Below, piece by piece: positions 7,384 to 16,141 of a stretch of DNA of 46,046 bases (position 1 is the stretch's first letter; the number at the start of each line of letters is the position of its first letter). The stretch lies in contig CACYJV010000027.1 of NCBI GenBank assembly GCA_902774815.1, forward strand, positions 1 through 46,046. Reading direction: 5' to 3'. Position numbers and translations under genes: made by a program. Source of the stretch: an uncultured Prevotellaceae bacterium. GTDB lineage: Bacteria; Bacteroidota; Bacteroidia; Bacteroidales; Bacteroidaceae. Below the pieces are notes generated by a model. It had not been told where the DNA came from and ran no database searches. It saw only the letters and a program-made list of their open reading frames with translations.

Positions 7384-9618
7384 ATGCTATCGCACTATTT
7401 CCCCATTACCGATCCCACGCTGACATTCCTTGTGGTGTTGCTCATCATCTTGTCGGCGCCTATCGTCATGGGTAAGTTGCGCATTCCCCATATCATCGGC
7501 ATGGTACTTGCAGGTGTCCTCGTAGGGCGTTATGGACTGAACATCTTGGAACGCGACTCCTCATTCGAGTTGTTTGGCAGGGTAGGACTCTACTACATCA
7601 TGTTTCTGGCTGCGCTGGAGATTGACATGGATGGTCTGCGAAAGAGCAAAGCCCGCATCGCCGTGTTCGGACTGCTGACGTTCTTCATCCCCTTCATCCT
7701 CACCTACGTCACCTCCATAGGACTGCTCGGCTATAGCCACGAGACCTCCTTCCTGTTGGGCGCCATCATGTCGTCGAACACGCTCATCGCCTACCCTATC
7801 GTAGGACGCTACGGCCTACAGCGCAAGCCCAGCGTACTCTACAGCGTCGGCGGTTCCATGCTGGCTCTGCTGCTGGCACTCATCTGTCTGGCTGCCCTTG
7901 AAGCTGCCCTCGGCAGTGGTGGAGGCGTGTGGTTCTGGATGTTCTTTGCAGCCAAACTTACTGCATTCGTTGCTGTGCTGCTCCTGCTCTTGCCACGGCT
8001 GACGCGCTGGTTTCTGCGCCGCTACAGCGATGCCGTGATGCAGTTCATCTTCGTCATGGCAATGCTCTTCATGAGTGCTGCCCTGAGCGAGGCCATCGGT
8101 CTCGACGGCATCGTCGGAGCATTCCTCGCCGGCCTCATACTGAACCGTTTCATTCCCCATGTGTCGCCACTGATGAACCGCATTGAGTTCATCGGCAATG
8201 CCATCTTCATCCCCTATTTCCTCATCGGCGTGGGCATGCTCATCAACCTGCGGTTGCTCTTCCATGGAGGAGGCATCCTATGGGTGGTACTCGCGATGGT
8301 ATTCTTCGGCACTGTGGGCAAGGCAGCTGCCGCCTACGTGACCAGCGTGCTCTTCCGACTCCCCCTGTCGTCAGGCCACATGATGTTCGGTCTTACCTCA
8401 GCTCACGCTGCCGGTGCCATCGCCATCGCCATGGTAGGCATGCAGACAACGTCCAGTTCGGGACAGATACTGGTGAGCCCTGATGTGCTCAACGGCATCA
8501 TCATCATGATTCTCTTCACATGCATCATCTCCACACTCATTACCGAACAGGCTGCACAACTCATCATCATTCGCGACAAGGAAGTAGCCAGCGAGAACGA
8601 CGCAGCGGCCGACGACGAGCGCATGCTCATACCGGTGAAGTATCCGGAGTATGCCACCGAGCTCATCAATCTCGCCCTGTTCATGCGCAACACGAAGCTC
8701 AACCGTGGATTGGTGGCTCTCAACGTGGTTTACGATGATACCAATATGCTGAAGAACCAAGAACAAGGGCAGCAACTGCTGGAGCAGGTTGCCAAGCAGG
8801 CAGCAGCCGCCGACGTTCGCATGCAGACGCAAGTAAGAATAGCAGCCAACATAGCCAACGGCATCAAACACGCTTTCCAAGAGTTCCGCGCTAGCGAAAT
8901 CATCATCGGACTGCATGGTGCAAAGGGAGAATGGAAAGCAGAAAGAGGAAAGATAAGCGGGAACACTATTCCTGAAAGCGAAGCGACAGATGCTACGCTC
9001 ACTACTCTCACTTCCATCCCCTCCCCTTTATCCGGCGGATCGTTTTGGGGAAAATTCCATCAAAGCCTGTTCAATGGTCTCAGTCGACAGATTATCATGG
9101 CTCGACTCCGGCAGCCCCTCAGCACCATACGTCGCATACAGGTGGCCGTTCCTTCGCGGGCGCAGTTCGAACCGGGCTTCTACCGATGGCTTGAACGACT
9201 GGCACGACTGGCATCCACATTGGAGTGCCGCATGCAATTTCACGGACGTAGCGACACTTTGGCATTTGTCAACCAATACTTGCGCAACCGTCACCCGCAC
9301 GTACGGGCTGAATACCTATCCATGCCGCACTGGAACGAACTGCCACGACTGGCCTCATCTATTGCTGAAGACCATCTCTTCGTGGTCGTCACGGCCCGTA
9401 AGGGAACCGTTTCGTACAAGGGAGCCATGGAACGACTGCCAGATGAGTTGACGCGCCACTTTTCAGGCACCAACCTCATCATCATCTTCCCCGACCAATT
9501 TGGCGACCGCATGGATGAAATGACCTTCGCACAGCCACAACATACGGAGGAACTCTCTGCCTACGATTTGATCCGGAAGTGGACTCAGAGACTCAGATTT
9601 GGGAGTTGGAAAAGTTAG
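7384..9618 (+). CDS. Cation:proton antiporter (CPA2/Kef-type) with large cytoplasmic domain
   Basis: The start ATG 7384 (MLSHYFPITDPTLTF) follows the promoter and leader, giving 744 residues. The first 400 or so residues hold about 12 membrane helices typical of Na+/H+ exchanger PF00999 proteins (LRIPHIIGMVLAGVLVGRYG, SNTLIAYPIVGRYGL, GAFLAGLILNRFIP). The remaining 340 residues are soluble and look like two tandem USP-like alpha/beta units: LIPVKYPEYATELINLALF...ASEIIIGLHG and IRRIQVAVPSRAQFEPGFYRW...LFVVVTARKGTVSY. Between them lies an unusual low-complexity insertion encoded by about 8935-9045. The transported ion is not certain (Na+, K+ or H+ exchange). A LolD-type ATPase gene follows after about 25 bases. 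Confidence 0.88.
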   Translation: MLSHYFPITDPTLTFLVVLLIILSAPIVMGKLRIPHIIGMVLAGVLVGRYGLNILERDSSFELFGRVGLYYIMFLAALEIDMDGLRKSKARIAVFGLLTFFIPFILTYVTSIGLLGYSHETSFLLGAIMSSNTLIAYPIVGRYGLQRKPSVLYSVGGSMLALLLALICLAALEAALGSGGGVWFWMFFAAKLTAFVAVLLLLLPRLTRWFLRRYSDAVMQFIFVMAMLFMSAALSEAIGLDGIVGAFLAGLILNRFIPHVSPLMNRIEFIGNAIFIPYFLIGVGMLINLRLLFHGGGILWVVLAMVFFGTVGKAAAAYVTSVLFRLPLSSGHMMFGLTSAHAAGAIAIAMVGMQTTSSSGQILVSPDVLNGIIIMILFTCIISTLITEQAAQLIIIRDKEVASENDAAADDERMLIPVKYPEYATELINLALFMRNTKLNRGLVALNVVYDDTNMLKNQEQGQQLLEQVAKQAAAADVRMQTQVRIAANIANGIKHAFQEFRASEIIIGLHGAKGEWKAERGKISGNTIPESEATDATLTTLTSIPSPLSGGSFWGKFHQSLFNGLSRQIIMARLRQPLSTIRRIQVAVPSRAQFEPGFYRWLERLARLASTLECRMQFHGRSDTLAFVNQYLRNRHPHVRAEYLSMPHWNELPRLASSIAEDHLFVVVTARKGTVSYKGAMERLPDELTRHFSGTNLIIIFPDQFGDRMDEMTFAQPQHTEELSAYDLIRKWTQRLRFGSWKS

Positions 9619-9642
9619 TAGTTATAATTGAAAAATAAAATA

Positions 9643-10293
9643 ATGATAAAAACCTCGAACATCACCAAGAGCTTCGGCTCACTGCAAGTGCTGAAAGGCA
9701 TCGACCTCAACGTTGAGAAAAGCCAGATCGTCAGCATCGTCGGACCGTCGGGAGCAGGTAAGACCACTCTTCTGCAAATCATCGGCACTCTCGACCGTCC
9801 TGATACGGGATCCATCATCATCGACGGCATCGACGTCACAACGCTCAATCAGCGCCAACTCAGTAACTTCCGTAACCAACACATCGGTTTCGTGTTCCAA
9901 TTCCATCAGTTGCTGCCAGAGTTCACCGCCATAGAGAACATCATGATTCCTGCCTTCATTGCCGGACGTAGCACAAGCGAAGCTCATCGACGCGCTATGG
10001 AACTGCTCGAGTTCATGCGACTCACCGACCGTGCACATCACAAGCCTGCCGAACTATCAGGAGGTGAGAAACAGCGCGTGGCCGTAGCACGAGCATTGGT
10101 CAACAACCCTGCAGTCATCTTGGCCGACGAACCCAGCGGATCGCTTGACACACAAAACAAACAGGAACTCCACCAATTGTTCTTCGACCTACGCGACAAG
10201 TATGGACAGACATTCGTCATCGTTACCCACGACGAACAACTCGCAAGCATCACCGACCGCACCATACACCTACGCGACGGACTCATCGTCTGA
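9643..10293 (+). CDS. lolD: LolD-type ABC transporter ATP-binding protein
   Basis: The 216-residue ATPase has all the motifs: Walker [10 protein letters not shown] (34-42), Q-loop FQFHQ (Q86), signature LSGGEKQR (138-145), Walker B VILADEP (158-164) and switch histidine VTHD (H196). Its size and sequence ([27 protein letters not shown]) place it in the MacB/LolD group that powers lipoprotein release or export. No permease gene is adjacent, as is usual for lolD in Bacteroidales, so the partner is encoded elsewhere. ATG 9643 is preferred to a TTG at 9628. A strong hairpin terminator follows. Confidence 0.88.
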   Translation: MIKTSNITKSFGSLQVLKGIDLNVEKSQIVSIVGPSGAGKTTLLQIIGTLDRPDTGSIIIDGIDVTTLNQRQLSNFRNQHIGFVFQFHQLLPEFTAIENIMIPAFIAGRSTSEAHRRAMELLEFMRLTDRAHHKPAELSGGEKQRVAVARALVNNPAVILADEPSGSLDTQNKQELHQLFFDLRDKYGQTFVIVTHDEQLASITDRTIHLRDGLIV

Positions 10294-10320
10294 ACAGGTT
10301 CAATACCCGGAACCATATAA

Positions 10321-10367
10321 AAAAGAGGGCATCCCATGCACACAATTGTTGCGGGATGCCCTCTTTT
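10321..10367. terminator. Bidirectional terminator between lolD and asnS
   Basis: AAAAGAGGGCATCCC (10321-10335) pairs perfectly with GGGATGCCCTCTTTT (10353-10367). The A-run and T-run on the two sides serve both convergent genes. Confidence 0.9.
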
Positions 10368-10394
10368 GTATCGTTTATTGCCGCTGTCAGGTCC

Positions 10395-11834
10395 TTAGAA
10401 CTCAGCGTTCTTCGGTGTGCGCGGGAATGGAATGACGTCACGGATGTTCTGCATACCGGTGACGAAGAGGATGAGTCGCTCGAAGCCGAGTCCAAAGCCT
10501 GCGTGTGGGCAGCTACCCCAGCGACGTGTGTCGAGGTACCACCAGAGGTGGGTCATGTCCATTTCGCGGCGATTGATCTCTGACATCAACTTGTCGTAGC
10601 TCTCTTCACGCACAGAACCGCCGATAATCTCACCAATTTGCGGGAATAGCACGTCGGTGCCCTGCATGGTGGGACCTGGTGCCACTGCTCCACGATAACC
10701 GACGGAACCACCATCGGCAGTCTCAGCATTCTGCTTCATGTAGAACGACTTGAAAGCACGCGGATAGTCGGTCATGATGACGGGCTTGCGGAAGTGCTCC
10801 TCAACGAGGTAGCGCTCATGCTCAGAGGCAAGGTCGTCGCCCCAGTTGCATGGGAATTCGAACTTCTTGCCGTTCTTGATGGCTTCCTGCAGGATGCGGA
10901 TACCCTCAGTGTAGGGCAGACGCACGAAACTATCGGTAAGCACTCCTTCGAGGCGGGCAATCAGCGTCTTGTCAATCATCTTGTTGAGGAACTCCAAATC
11001 GTCCTTGCAGTTATCGAGTGCCCAACGGACACAGTATTTGATGAAATCCTCTTCGAGGTCCATCAATTCCTCCTGGTCGATGAAGGCAACCTCGGGCTCT
11101 ACCATCCAGAACTCGGCCAAATGGCGGGGCGTGTTGCTGTTCTCGGCGCGGAAGGTAGGACCGAAGGTATAGATGGCACCGAGTGCAGTGGCACCAAGTT
11201 CGCCTTCAAGCTGTCCGCTAACGGTGAGCGATGTCTGCTCGCCGAAGAAGTCATCGTCATAGATGATCTTTCCCTGGTCGTCTTTACGCAAGTCGTAAAG
11301 GTTCTTCGTGGTCACCTGGAACATGTTGCCTGCTCCCTCACAGTCGCTGGCAGTAATGAGAGGTGTATGGAAATAGAAGAATCCATGCTCGTGGAAATAA
11401 GTATGGATGGCCATAGCCATGTTGTGGCGAATACGCATGACGGCACCAAAGGTATTGGTACGCAGGCGCATGTGAGCGTTCTTGCGCATAGCCTCAAACG
11501 ACTGGCCTTTCTTCTGCATGGGGTAGTCGGCACCACAAAGGCCCAGCACCTCCATCTTAACGGCTTGCACCTCAGAAGGCTGTCCGGCTGCAGGGCTCTC
11601 GACAAGCACTCCTTCGACAGCAATACAGGCACCTGTGGTAATCTGCTTCATGAGTTCAACATCGAACTTTGCAGGATCGGCCACCACCTGAACATTCTTG
11701 ATGGTTGATCCGTCGTTAAGGGCTATGAAGTCGACGGCCTTGCTGGAACGATGGGTGCGCACCCATCCTTTTAAGCATATTTCCTTTCCATAGTCGGTGC
11801 ACTGGAGTGCATCGATAACTTTTGTTCTTTTCAT
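10395..11834 (-). CDS. asnS: Asparaginyl-tRNA synthetase
   Basis: The 479-residue class IIb synthetase charges tRNA-Asn. It has an N-terminal OB-fold anticodon-binding domain (about residues 1-110; [22 protein letters not shown]). Class II motif 2 is [21 protein letters not shown], given here as [15 protein letters not shown] onward, and motif 3 is [15 protein letters not shown] near the C-terminus, ending with the family-typical [11 protein letters not shown]. The residues after motif 2 and the full-length match favour Asn over Asp specificity. It lies 130 bases downstream of the RluB-type gene in the same direction, across a spacer with G-run palindromes. Confidence 0.96.
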   Translation of the reverse strand: MKRTKVIDALQCTDYGKEICLKGWVRTHRSSKAVDFIALNDGSTIKNVQVVADPAKFDVELMKQITTGACIAVEGVLVESPAAGQPSEVQAVKMEVLGLCGADYPMQKKGQSFEAMRKNAHMRLRTNTFGAVMRIRHNMAMAIHTYFHEHGFFYFHTPLITASDCEGAGNMFQVTTKNLYDLRKDDQGKIIYDDDFFGEQTSLTVSGQLEGELGATALGAIYTFGPTFRAENSNTPRHLAEFWMVEPEVAFIDQEELMDLEEDFIKYCVRWALDNCKDDLEFLNKMIDKTLIARLEGVLTDSFVRLPYTEGIRILQEAIKNGKKFEFPCNWGDDLASEHERYLVEEHFRKPVIMTDYPRAFKSFYMKQNAETADGGSVGYRGAVAPGPTMQGTDVLFPQIGEIIGGSVREESYDKLMSEINRREMDMTHLWWYLDTRRWGSCPHAGFGLGFERLILFVTGMQNIRDVIPFPRTPKNAEF

Positions 11835-11840
11835 ATCGGA

Positions 11841-11962
11841 ATCTCCCCCACCCTTCCCGAAAGAAGGGAGTGCCTGACGGTTTCAGGGGAGAAAGTCAGG
11901 CTTTATGGTTATTATAATGTTATTAACGAAGGTCATCCCCCATAAGAGGGGCAGGGAGGTCG
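11841..11962. repeat. Two G-run palindromic repeat copies and a hairpin in the rluB-asnS spacer
   Basis: Copy one (11841-11870) contains CTCCCCCACCCTTCCCG and AAGAAGGGAG; CCCTTC (11851-11856) pairs with GAAGGG (11863-11868). Copy two (11933-11962) begins TCATCCCCCATAAGAGGGG. Between them GCCTGAC (11872-11878) pairs with GTCAGGC (11895-11901). A related copy lies at 31449-31484 inside the GH67 start region. The spacer may also act as an attenuator or processing site between the two genes. Confidence 0.6.
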
Positions 11963-11964
11963 AA

Positions 11965-13404
11965 TTACTCAAACGCTCCCATGCGCAGCATCTCCACTTC
12001 CTTTTCGGTGAGGAAACGCCAGTCGCCACGACGCAGGTTCTTCTTGGTGAGTCCGGCAAACTGAACGCGGTCGAGTTTCACGACGCGATAGCCCAGGCTC
12101 TCAAAGATACGACGGACGATGCGGTTCTTACCAGAGTGGATTTCAATGCCCACTTGCGACTTGTCCTTCTCATCGGCATAAGCAATAGCGTCGGCATGTA
12201 CTTCGCCATCGTCGAGGGTGATACCTTCGGCTATCTGCTGAATGTCGTGAGCAGTGACGTTTTTGTCAAGATATACATGGTAGACCTTCTTCTTGAGGAA
12301 CTTCGGGTGAGTGAGCTTCGAGGCGAGGTCGCCATCGTTTGTAAGCAGCAACACACCTGTAGTGTTACGGTCCAGACGTCCTACAGGATAGATGCGCTCG
12401 GGGCATGCGTCCTTGACGAGATCCATAACAGTCTTGCGCTGCTGGGGATCGTCGCTCGTGGTAACGGTATCCTTCGGCTTGTTGAGGAGCACATAGACCT
12501 TCTTCTCAAGCGAAACTTTCTGATCGTGGAACAGAACTACGTCGTTGCGTGTCACCTTTGTGCCAAGCTCCTTCACCACTTCACCATTGACGAGCACTAC
12601 GCCAGCCTGGATGAACTCGTCGGCCTCACGGCGAGAGCAAACACCTGCATTGGCCAGATACTTGTTCAGACGGATGGGTGCGTTGGGATCGATATAGTCT
12701 TCCTTATAGTCGACGCGCTTCTTCATGTTGTTCTTGGGTGCGAAACCGCCCTGAGGGCGCTTCTTTCCATAGCCCTGAGGACCGTAGCCCTGCTGCTGAT
12801 AGCCACCTTGCTGACGAGGCTGGCCGTAACCGCCACGCTGCTGATAGCCACCCTGCTGACGAGGCTGGCCGTAACCGCCACGCTGCTGATAGCCACCCTG
12901 CTGTCCATAGCCGCCACGCTGCTGATAGCCGCCCTGCTCACCATAACCTTGGCTGTAGCGAGGACGATAGCCGCCGCTCTGCTGACGCTGCTGATAGCCA
13001 CCTTGCTCACCATCCTGGCCGTAACGAGGACGATAGCCGCTCTGCTGACGGGGCTGATAGCCACCCTGTTCGCCATCCTGATTGTAGCGAGGACGGTAGC
13101 CGCCTTGCTGACGGGGCTGATAGCCACCCTGCTGCTGATTGAAGCGGGGGCGGAAGGAACGCTGCTGGGCATTGCCCTGCAGTCCTGCACCAAAGCCCTC
13201 CGGACGGAAGCCGCCTTCGTCGCTTGATTGGTCAGCGCTATAGGGACGCTGCGCGTGGATACGTGGACGCTGTGTACGGCCTACCGGTTTGTAAGCGCGC
13301 TGATAGCCTCCTGCGGGCACATAGCCCTCACGGCTACCTGCCTGATGGTTGTCGGCCTGCTCGGCTGACATCTCTTGCTGTTTGTTTTCAAATTCCTGAT
13401 CCAT
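11965..13404 (-). CDS. rluB: RluB-type 23S rRNA pseudouridine synthase with long repetitive N-terminal extension
   Basis: The start chosen is ATG 13402-13404 (MDQEFENKQQEMS), giving 479 residues. The enzyme part is C-terminal: an S4 RNA-binding domain from about residue 240 (IRLNKYLANAGVCSRREADEF), then the synthase core with GRLDRNTTG containing the catalytic aspartate (about residue 344) and KNRIVRRIFESLGY near the end. RluB/RluE/RsuA enzymes make pseudouridine in rRNA; RluB targets the peptidyl-transferase region of 23S rRNA. Residues of about 30-235 are a low-complexity tract of GGYQPRQQ, GGYRPRYNQDGEQ and GGYGQ(P)RQQ repeats rich in Gly, Gln, Tyr and Arg, predicted disordered. It may bind RNA or support condensation. 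Confidence 0.9.
   Translation of the reverse strand: MDQEFENKQQEMSAEQADNHQAGSREGYVPAGGYQRAYKPVGRTQRPRIHAQRPYSADQSSDEGGFRPEGFGAGLQGNAQQRSFRPRFNQQQGGYQPRQQGGYRPRYNQDGEQGGYQPRQQSGYRPRYGQDGEQGGYQQRQQSGGYRPRYSQGYGEQGGYQQRGGYGQQGGYQQRGGYGQPRQQGGYQQRGGYGQPRQQGGYQQQGYGPQGYGKKRPQGGFAPKNNMKKRVDYKEDYIDPNAPIRLNKYLANAGVCSRREADEFIQAGVVLVNGEVVKELGTKVTRNDVVLFHDQKVSLEKKVYVLLNKPKDTVTTSDDPQQRKTVMDLVKDACPERIYPVGRLDRNTTGVLLLTNDGDLASKLTHPKFLKKKVYHVYLDKNVTAHDIQQIAEGITLDDGEVHADAIAYADEKDKSQVGIEIHSGKNRIVRRIFESLGYRVVKLDRVQFAGLTKKNLRRGDWRFLTEKEVEMLRMGAFE
12765..13145 (-). repeat. In-frame degenerate repeats encoding the GGY/Q/R-rich tract of the pseudouridine synthase
   Basis: Tandem units of about 45-60 bases with all changes in multiples of three encode GGYQQRGGYGQ(P)RQQ and GGYQPRQQ(S/G)GYRPRY-type blocks. 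Near-identical neighbouring units (for example around 12800-12900) show recent slippage or recombination. Confidence 0.85.
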
Positions 13405-13474
13405 AGTCTTGTTGTTTTGTTTATTGGGTTTTGTGATGTGAGCCTCACGGCTCATTTATTTCTTGTGATTAAAA

Positions 13475-14833
13475 TTATAATCCCGTGTAGTTAGATGGGG
13501 TGATGGCGGCAAGTTCAGCCTTTACGCTGTCGCTAACGTTGAGCGAACGGATGAACTCAGCAATGGTATCTGCAGTCATACGCTCGTTGGTACGTGTGAG
13601 TGCCTTCAATGCCTCGTAGGGATGGGGATAGGCCTCACGGCGCAGGATGGTCTGTATGGCCTCAGCCACCACAGCCCACGTATTGTCAAGATCAGCCTGC
13701 AGTTTCTGCTCATTGAGAATGAGCTTGCGCAGTCCCTTCAGGGTGCTCTCCATAGCGATCATGCCATGTCCAAGGGGCACACCAATGTTACGAAGCACCG
13801 TTGAGTCGGTAAGGTCTCGCTGCAAACGGCTGACGGGCAGCTTCTGGGCCAAGAATGCCAGCACTGCATTGGCCAGACCAAGGTTGCCCTCGCTGTTTTC
13901 GAAGTCAATAGGATTGACCTTATGGGGCATGGCAGACGAGCCTACCTCGCCTTTCTTAATCTTTTGCTTGAAATACTCCATGGAGATATACATCCAGAAG
14001 TCGCGGTCGAGGTCAATAATGACGGTGTTGATGCGACGCAAGGCATCGAAGACAGCGGCCAAAGCATCGTAGTTGCTGATCTGGGTGGTCCACTGTTCAC
14101 GCTGCAACCCCAGGCACTTACATACAAAGCTATTGCCAAACTCACGCCAATCATAGTCGGGATAGGCCACATGGTGTGCATTGAAGTTGCCGGTTGCACC
14201 ACCAAACTTGGCAGTGATGGGGCATTGGCGAAGGCTCTTTAACTGTTCCTCGAGTCTATAGACAAACACCATGAGTTCCTTGCCGAGCCTTGTGGGCGAA
14301 GCGGGCTGTCCGTGGGTCTTGGCCAACATGGGCACGTCGGCCCACTGCTCTGCATAGTCACGCATCTGACTGATGAGCTCCTCAACGAGGGGATAGTAGA
14401 CGTCGTCAAGGGCTTCCTTGAGCGACAGGGGAACGCTGGTGTTGTTGATGTCCTGAGAGGTCAGTCCGAAGTGAATGAACTCCTTATAAGCTGAAAGTGG
14501 AGTATCAGGAGTGGAAAGTTGGTCGAACTGCTCCTTAATGTAGTACTCCACGGCCTTCACGTCGTGATTAGTGGTCTGTTCGATGGTCTTTACACGAGCA
14601 GCTCCCTCCTCGTCGAACTGCCCATATATATCACGCAGCCGCGGAAACAATTCACGCGGGAACGTTGCAAGTTGCGGAAGAGGAAGTTCGCAAAGTGCAA
14701 TGAAGTATTCAACCTCTACGCGAATGCGATAGCGGATGAGTGCATACTCAGAAAAATACTCAGAGAGGGGTTCTGTTTTGCCACGATAGCGCCCGTCGAC
14801 AGGCGATATGGCTGTAAGGTTGTCGAGTTTCAT
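13475..14833 (-). CDS. purB: Adenylosuccinate lyase
   Basis: The 452-residue enzyme of the fumarase/aspartase superfamily acts twice in purine synthesis (SAICAR to AICAR, adenylosuccinate to AMP). The superfamily signature SSAMPHKVNP is at about residues 296-305, and the N-terminal LTAISPVDGRYRGKTEPLSEYFSE is typical of the E. coli-type PurB group. The catalytic histidine region TKTHGQPA-like sequence appears as AKTHGQPASPT. The upstream transcript leader is probably long (about 210 bases if the box at 15050-15057 is used). It sits 70 bases upstream of the pseudouridine synthase in the same direction. Confidence 0.96.
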   Translation of the reverse strand: MKLDNLTAISPVDGRYRGKTEPLSEYFSEYALIRYRIRVEVEYFIALCELPLPQLATFPRELFPRLRDIYGQFDEEGAARVKTIEQTTNHDVKAVEYYIKEQFDQLSTPDTPLSAYKEFIHFGLTSQDINNTSVPLSLKEALDDVYYPLVEELISQMRDYAEQWADVPMLAKTHGQPASPTRLGKELMVFVYRLEEQLKSLRQCPITAKFGGATGNFNAHHVAYPDYDWREFGNSFVCKCLGLQREQWTTQISNYDALAAVFDALRRINTVIIDLDRDFWMYISMEYFKQKIKKGEVGSSAMPHKVNPIDFENSEGNLGLANAVLAFLAQKLPVSRLQRDLTDSTVLRNIGVPLGHGMIAMESTLKGLRKLILNEQKLQADLDNTWAVVAEAIQTILRREAYPHPYEALKALTRTNERMTADTIAEFIRSLNVSDSVKAELAAITPSNYTGL

Positions 14834-15049
14834 TTGTTCGAATTGGACGTATTTTCCAGTGAATATCCTGTAATGTTGTTGCTTTCTCTATTGGGTTGTT
14901 GGGGTTATTACTCTTCGTTGTCTAATGTTTCGTTGTTGTGTCTTTGATTCATTCCTTTCTCATTTCGTCGGTTGAAGTCTGATATGATAGTCATAAACAT
15001 CGATGTCTAAATATCCTGCAAGTCCGACACGGATGGCAGGAAATCGCGG

Positions 15050-15080
15050 CAAAGGTATACATTTTTAGGGGAACAGCCAA
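15050..15080 (-). promoter_or_regulatory. Possible promoter of purB
   Basis: Minus-strand TACCTTTG (15050-15057) fits the -7 consensus, with TTGG (15077-15080) as a poor -33 at a 19-base spacing. It predicts a leader of about 210 bases containing a 30-codon frame (15000 down to 14908). Confidence 0.4.
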
Positions 15081-15106
15081 GTGTAGGCATGCTTTTTTAA
15101 CGATTT

Positions 15107-16138
15107 TTACCGAATAGCAGCCTCTACAGCAGCCATAGCCTTTGGTTTTGCAGGAAACAAGCGTGCTACATCGGCTTGAATTCTCTGAAATGGCTCAGAG
15201 AAAACATAGCCAACATTCTTGCGCAACATGCCCTCTATGTCCTCGACGCTACGATTATAGCACGAGAGTTCATTATGCTTTTGGGTACTGTGCTGGCTCT
15301 GCCTGCTAATCTCGCTCTGTCGCTGCCGCACCAAATAATCGCATACCTTTTTCATCATGGGTACGACAACCTTGTCGAAAAGATGATGGCCCTGAATATA
15401 TAAATAGGTAGTATCGGCAGTGACACCCAGTGCTTTCAACGACTCCTTCACCTCGAGATAGGACTCTTTCGCATCAGGATTCTCCAGCTGTAGTTGGCGA
15501 ACGCGGGAGTTTACCTTGCGCCGTACGTTCTGGATGATCTGCTCCGCACGATCGATGGTGAAGTTGCCTGTTTCAATGACGCGGCAGAAGTCAGTCAAAG
15601 TGAATTCGTGGTATTTCCCATTACGATACCCCCAGACGTTCCACACAAAGAGAGGGAAGATGGCTTGCGAATACTGCCTCAGATACTCGGCACAATCGAA
15701 GACCTGACGGTCGTTCAAGGTCACTGCAACACATACGTTGCGAAGTGACGGACCATAACATTGGAGGTTCTCTATGGCATAGGCATAAGTATGAAGTACA
15801 TATGGCGAGCTGAGCAACTGGACAGAATTGGGGGTAGCACCCTGCATGAGGTAATCGTAGTCGGCATCCACACAGGCTATCATGCTGCTACCCACGTTGC
15901 CGAAAAGTAGTTTCATCATGGCAGCCTTCTTGCCTCGCTCGAGCTTGCCTAGGCGGGAAGGCAACATCACCTCAAAGTAACGATCGTCGTTTTCAAAGGC
16001 ACTGAGAACCGTACGCCAAAAGAACACATCGTCGTAGGCCTCGACATAAGCAACGATGCGTCTTCTCGCAGCCTTTGGTTTCAGCTTATTGGCTGCCTCA
16101 AAATACGAGGAAGTAACGTTATCTTTCAGCCTCTTCAT
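15107..16138 (-). CDS. DUF4435 (TOPRIM-like) protein, partner of the adjacent ATPase
   Basis: The 343-residue protein matches DUF4435, which is TOPRIM-like. The expected acidic residues are present: E33 and D36 in IVAYVEAYDDVFFW and the DxDxD motif CVDADYDY (D91, D93, D95), followed by the HTYAYAIENL segment characteristic of this family. It begins 3 bases after the ATPase gene in the same direction, so the two are translationally linked. In the PARIS system AriB is a DUF4435 protein released from its AAA ATPase to attack host RNA, and in OLD nucleases the TOPRIM domain is fused to the ATPase. A role in defence or nucleic-acid metabolism is inferred, not shown. Confidence 0.85.
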   Translation of the reverse strand: MKRLKDNVTSSYFEAANKLKPKAARRRIVAYVEAYDDVFFWRTVLSAFENDDRYFEVMLPSRLGKLERGKKAAMMKLLFGNVGSSMIACVDADYDYLMQGATPNSVQLLSSPYVLHTYAYAIENLQCYGPSLRNVCVAVTLNDRQVFDCAEYLRQYSQAIFPLFVWNVWGYRNGKYHEFTLTDFCRVIETGNFTIDRAEQIIQNVRRKVNSRVRQLQLENPDAKESYLEVKESLKALGVTADTTYLYIQGHHLFDKVVVPMMKKVCDYLVRQRQSEISRQSQHSTQKHNELSCYNRSVEDIEGMLRKNVGYVFSEPFQRIQADVARLFPAKPKAMAAVEAAIR

Positions 16139-16141
16139 CCT

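Noticed and set aside
12765-13145. CRISPR-like regular repeats
   Set aside because: Repeats are contiguous, in frame and protein-coding; there are no unique spacers of constant length.
11905-13227. 440-codon frame antisense to the pseudouridine synthase with LLIATLLT repeats
   Set aside because: The repeats are the antisense reading of the GGYQQR tract; no independent evidence.
14834-15049. Purine riboswitch before purB
   Set aside because: No purine-aptamer core or recognisable paired regions; only a possible leader ORF.
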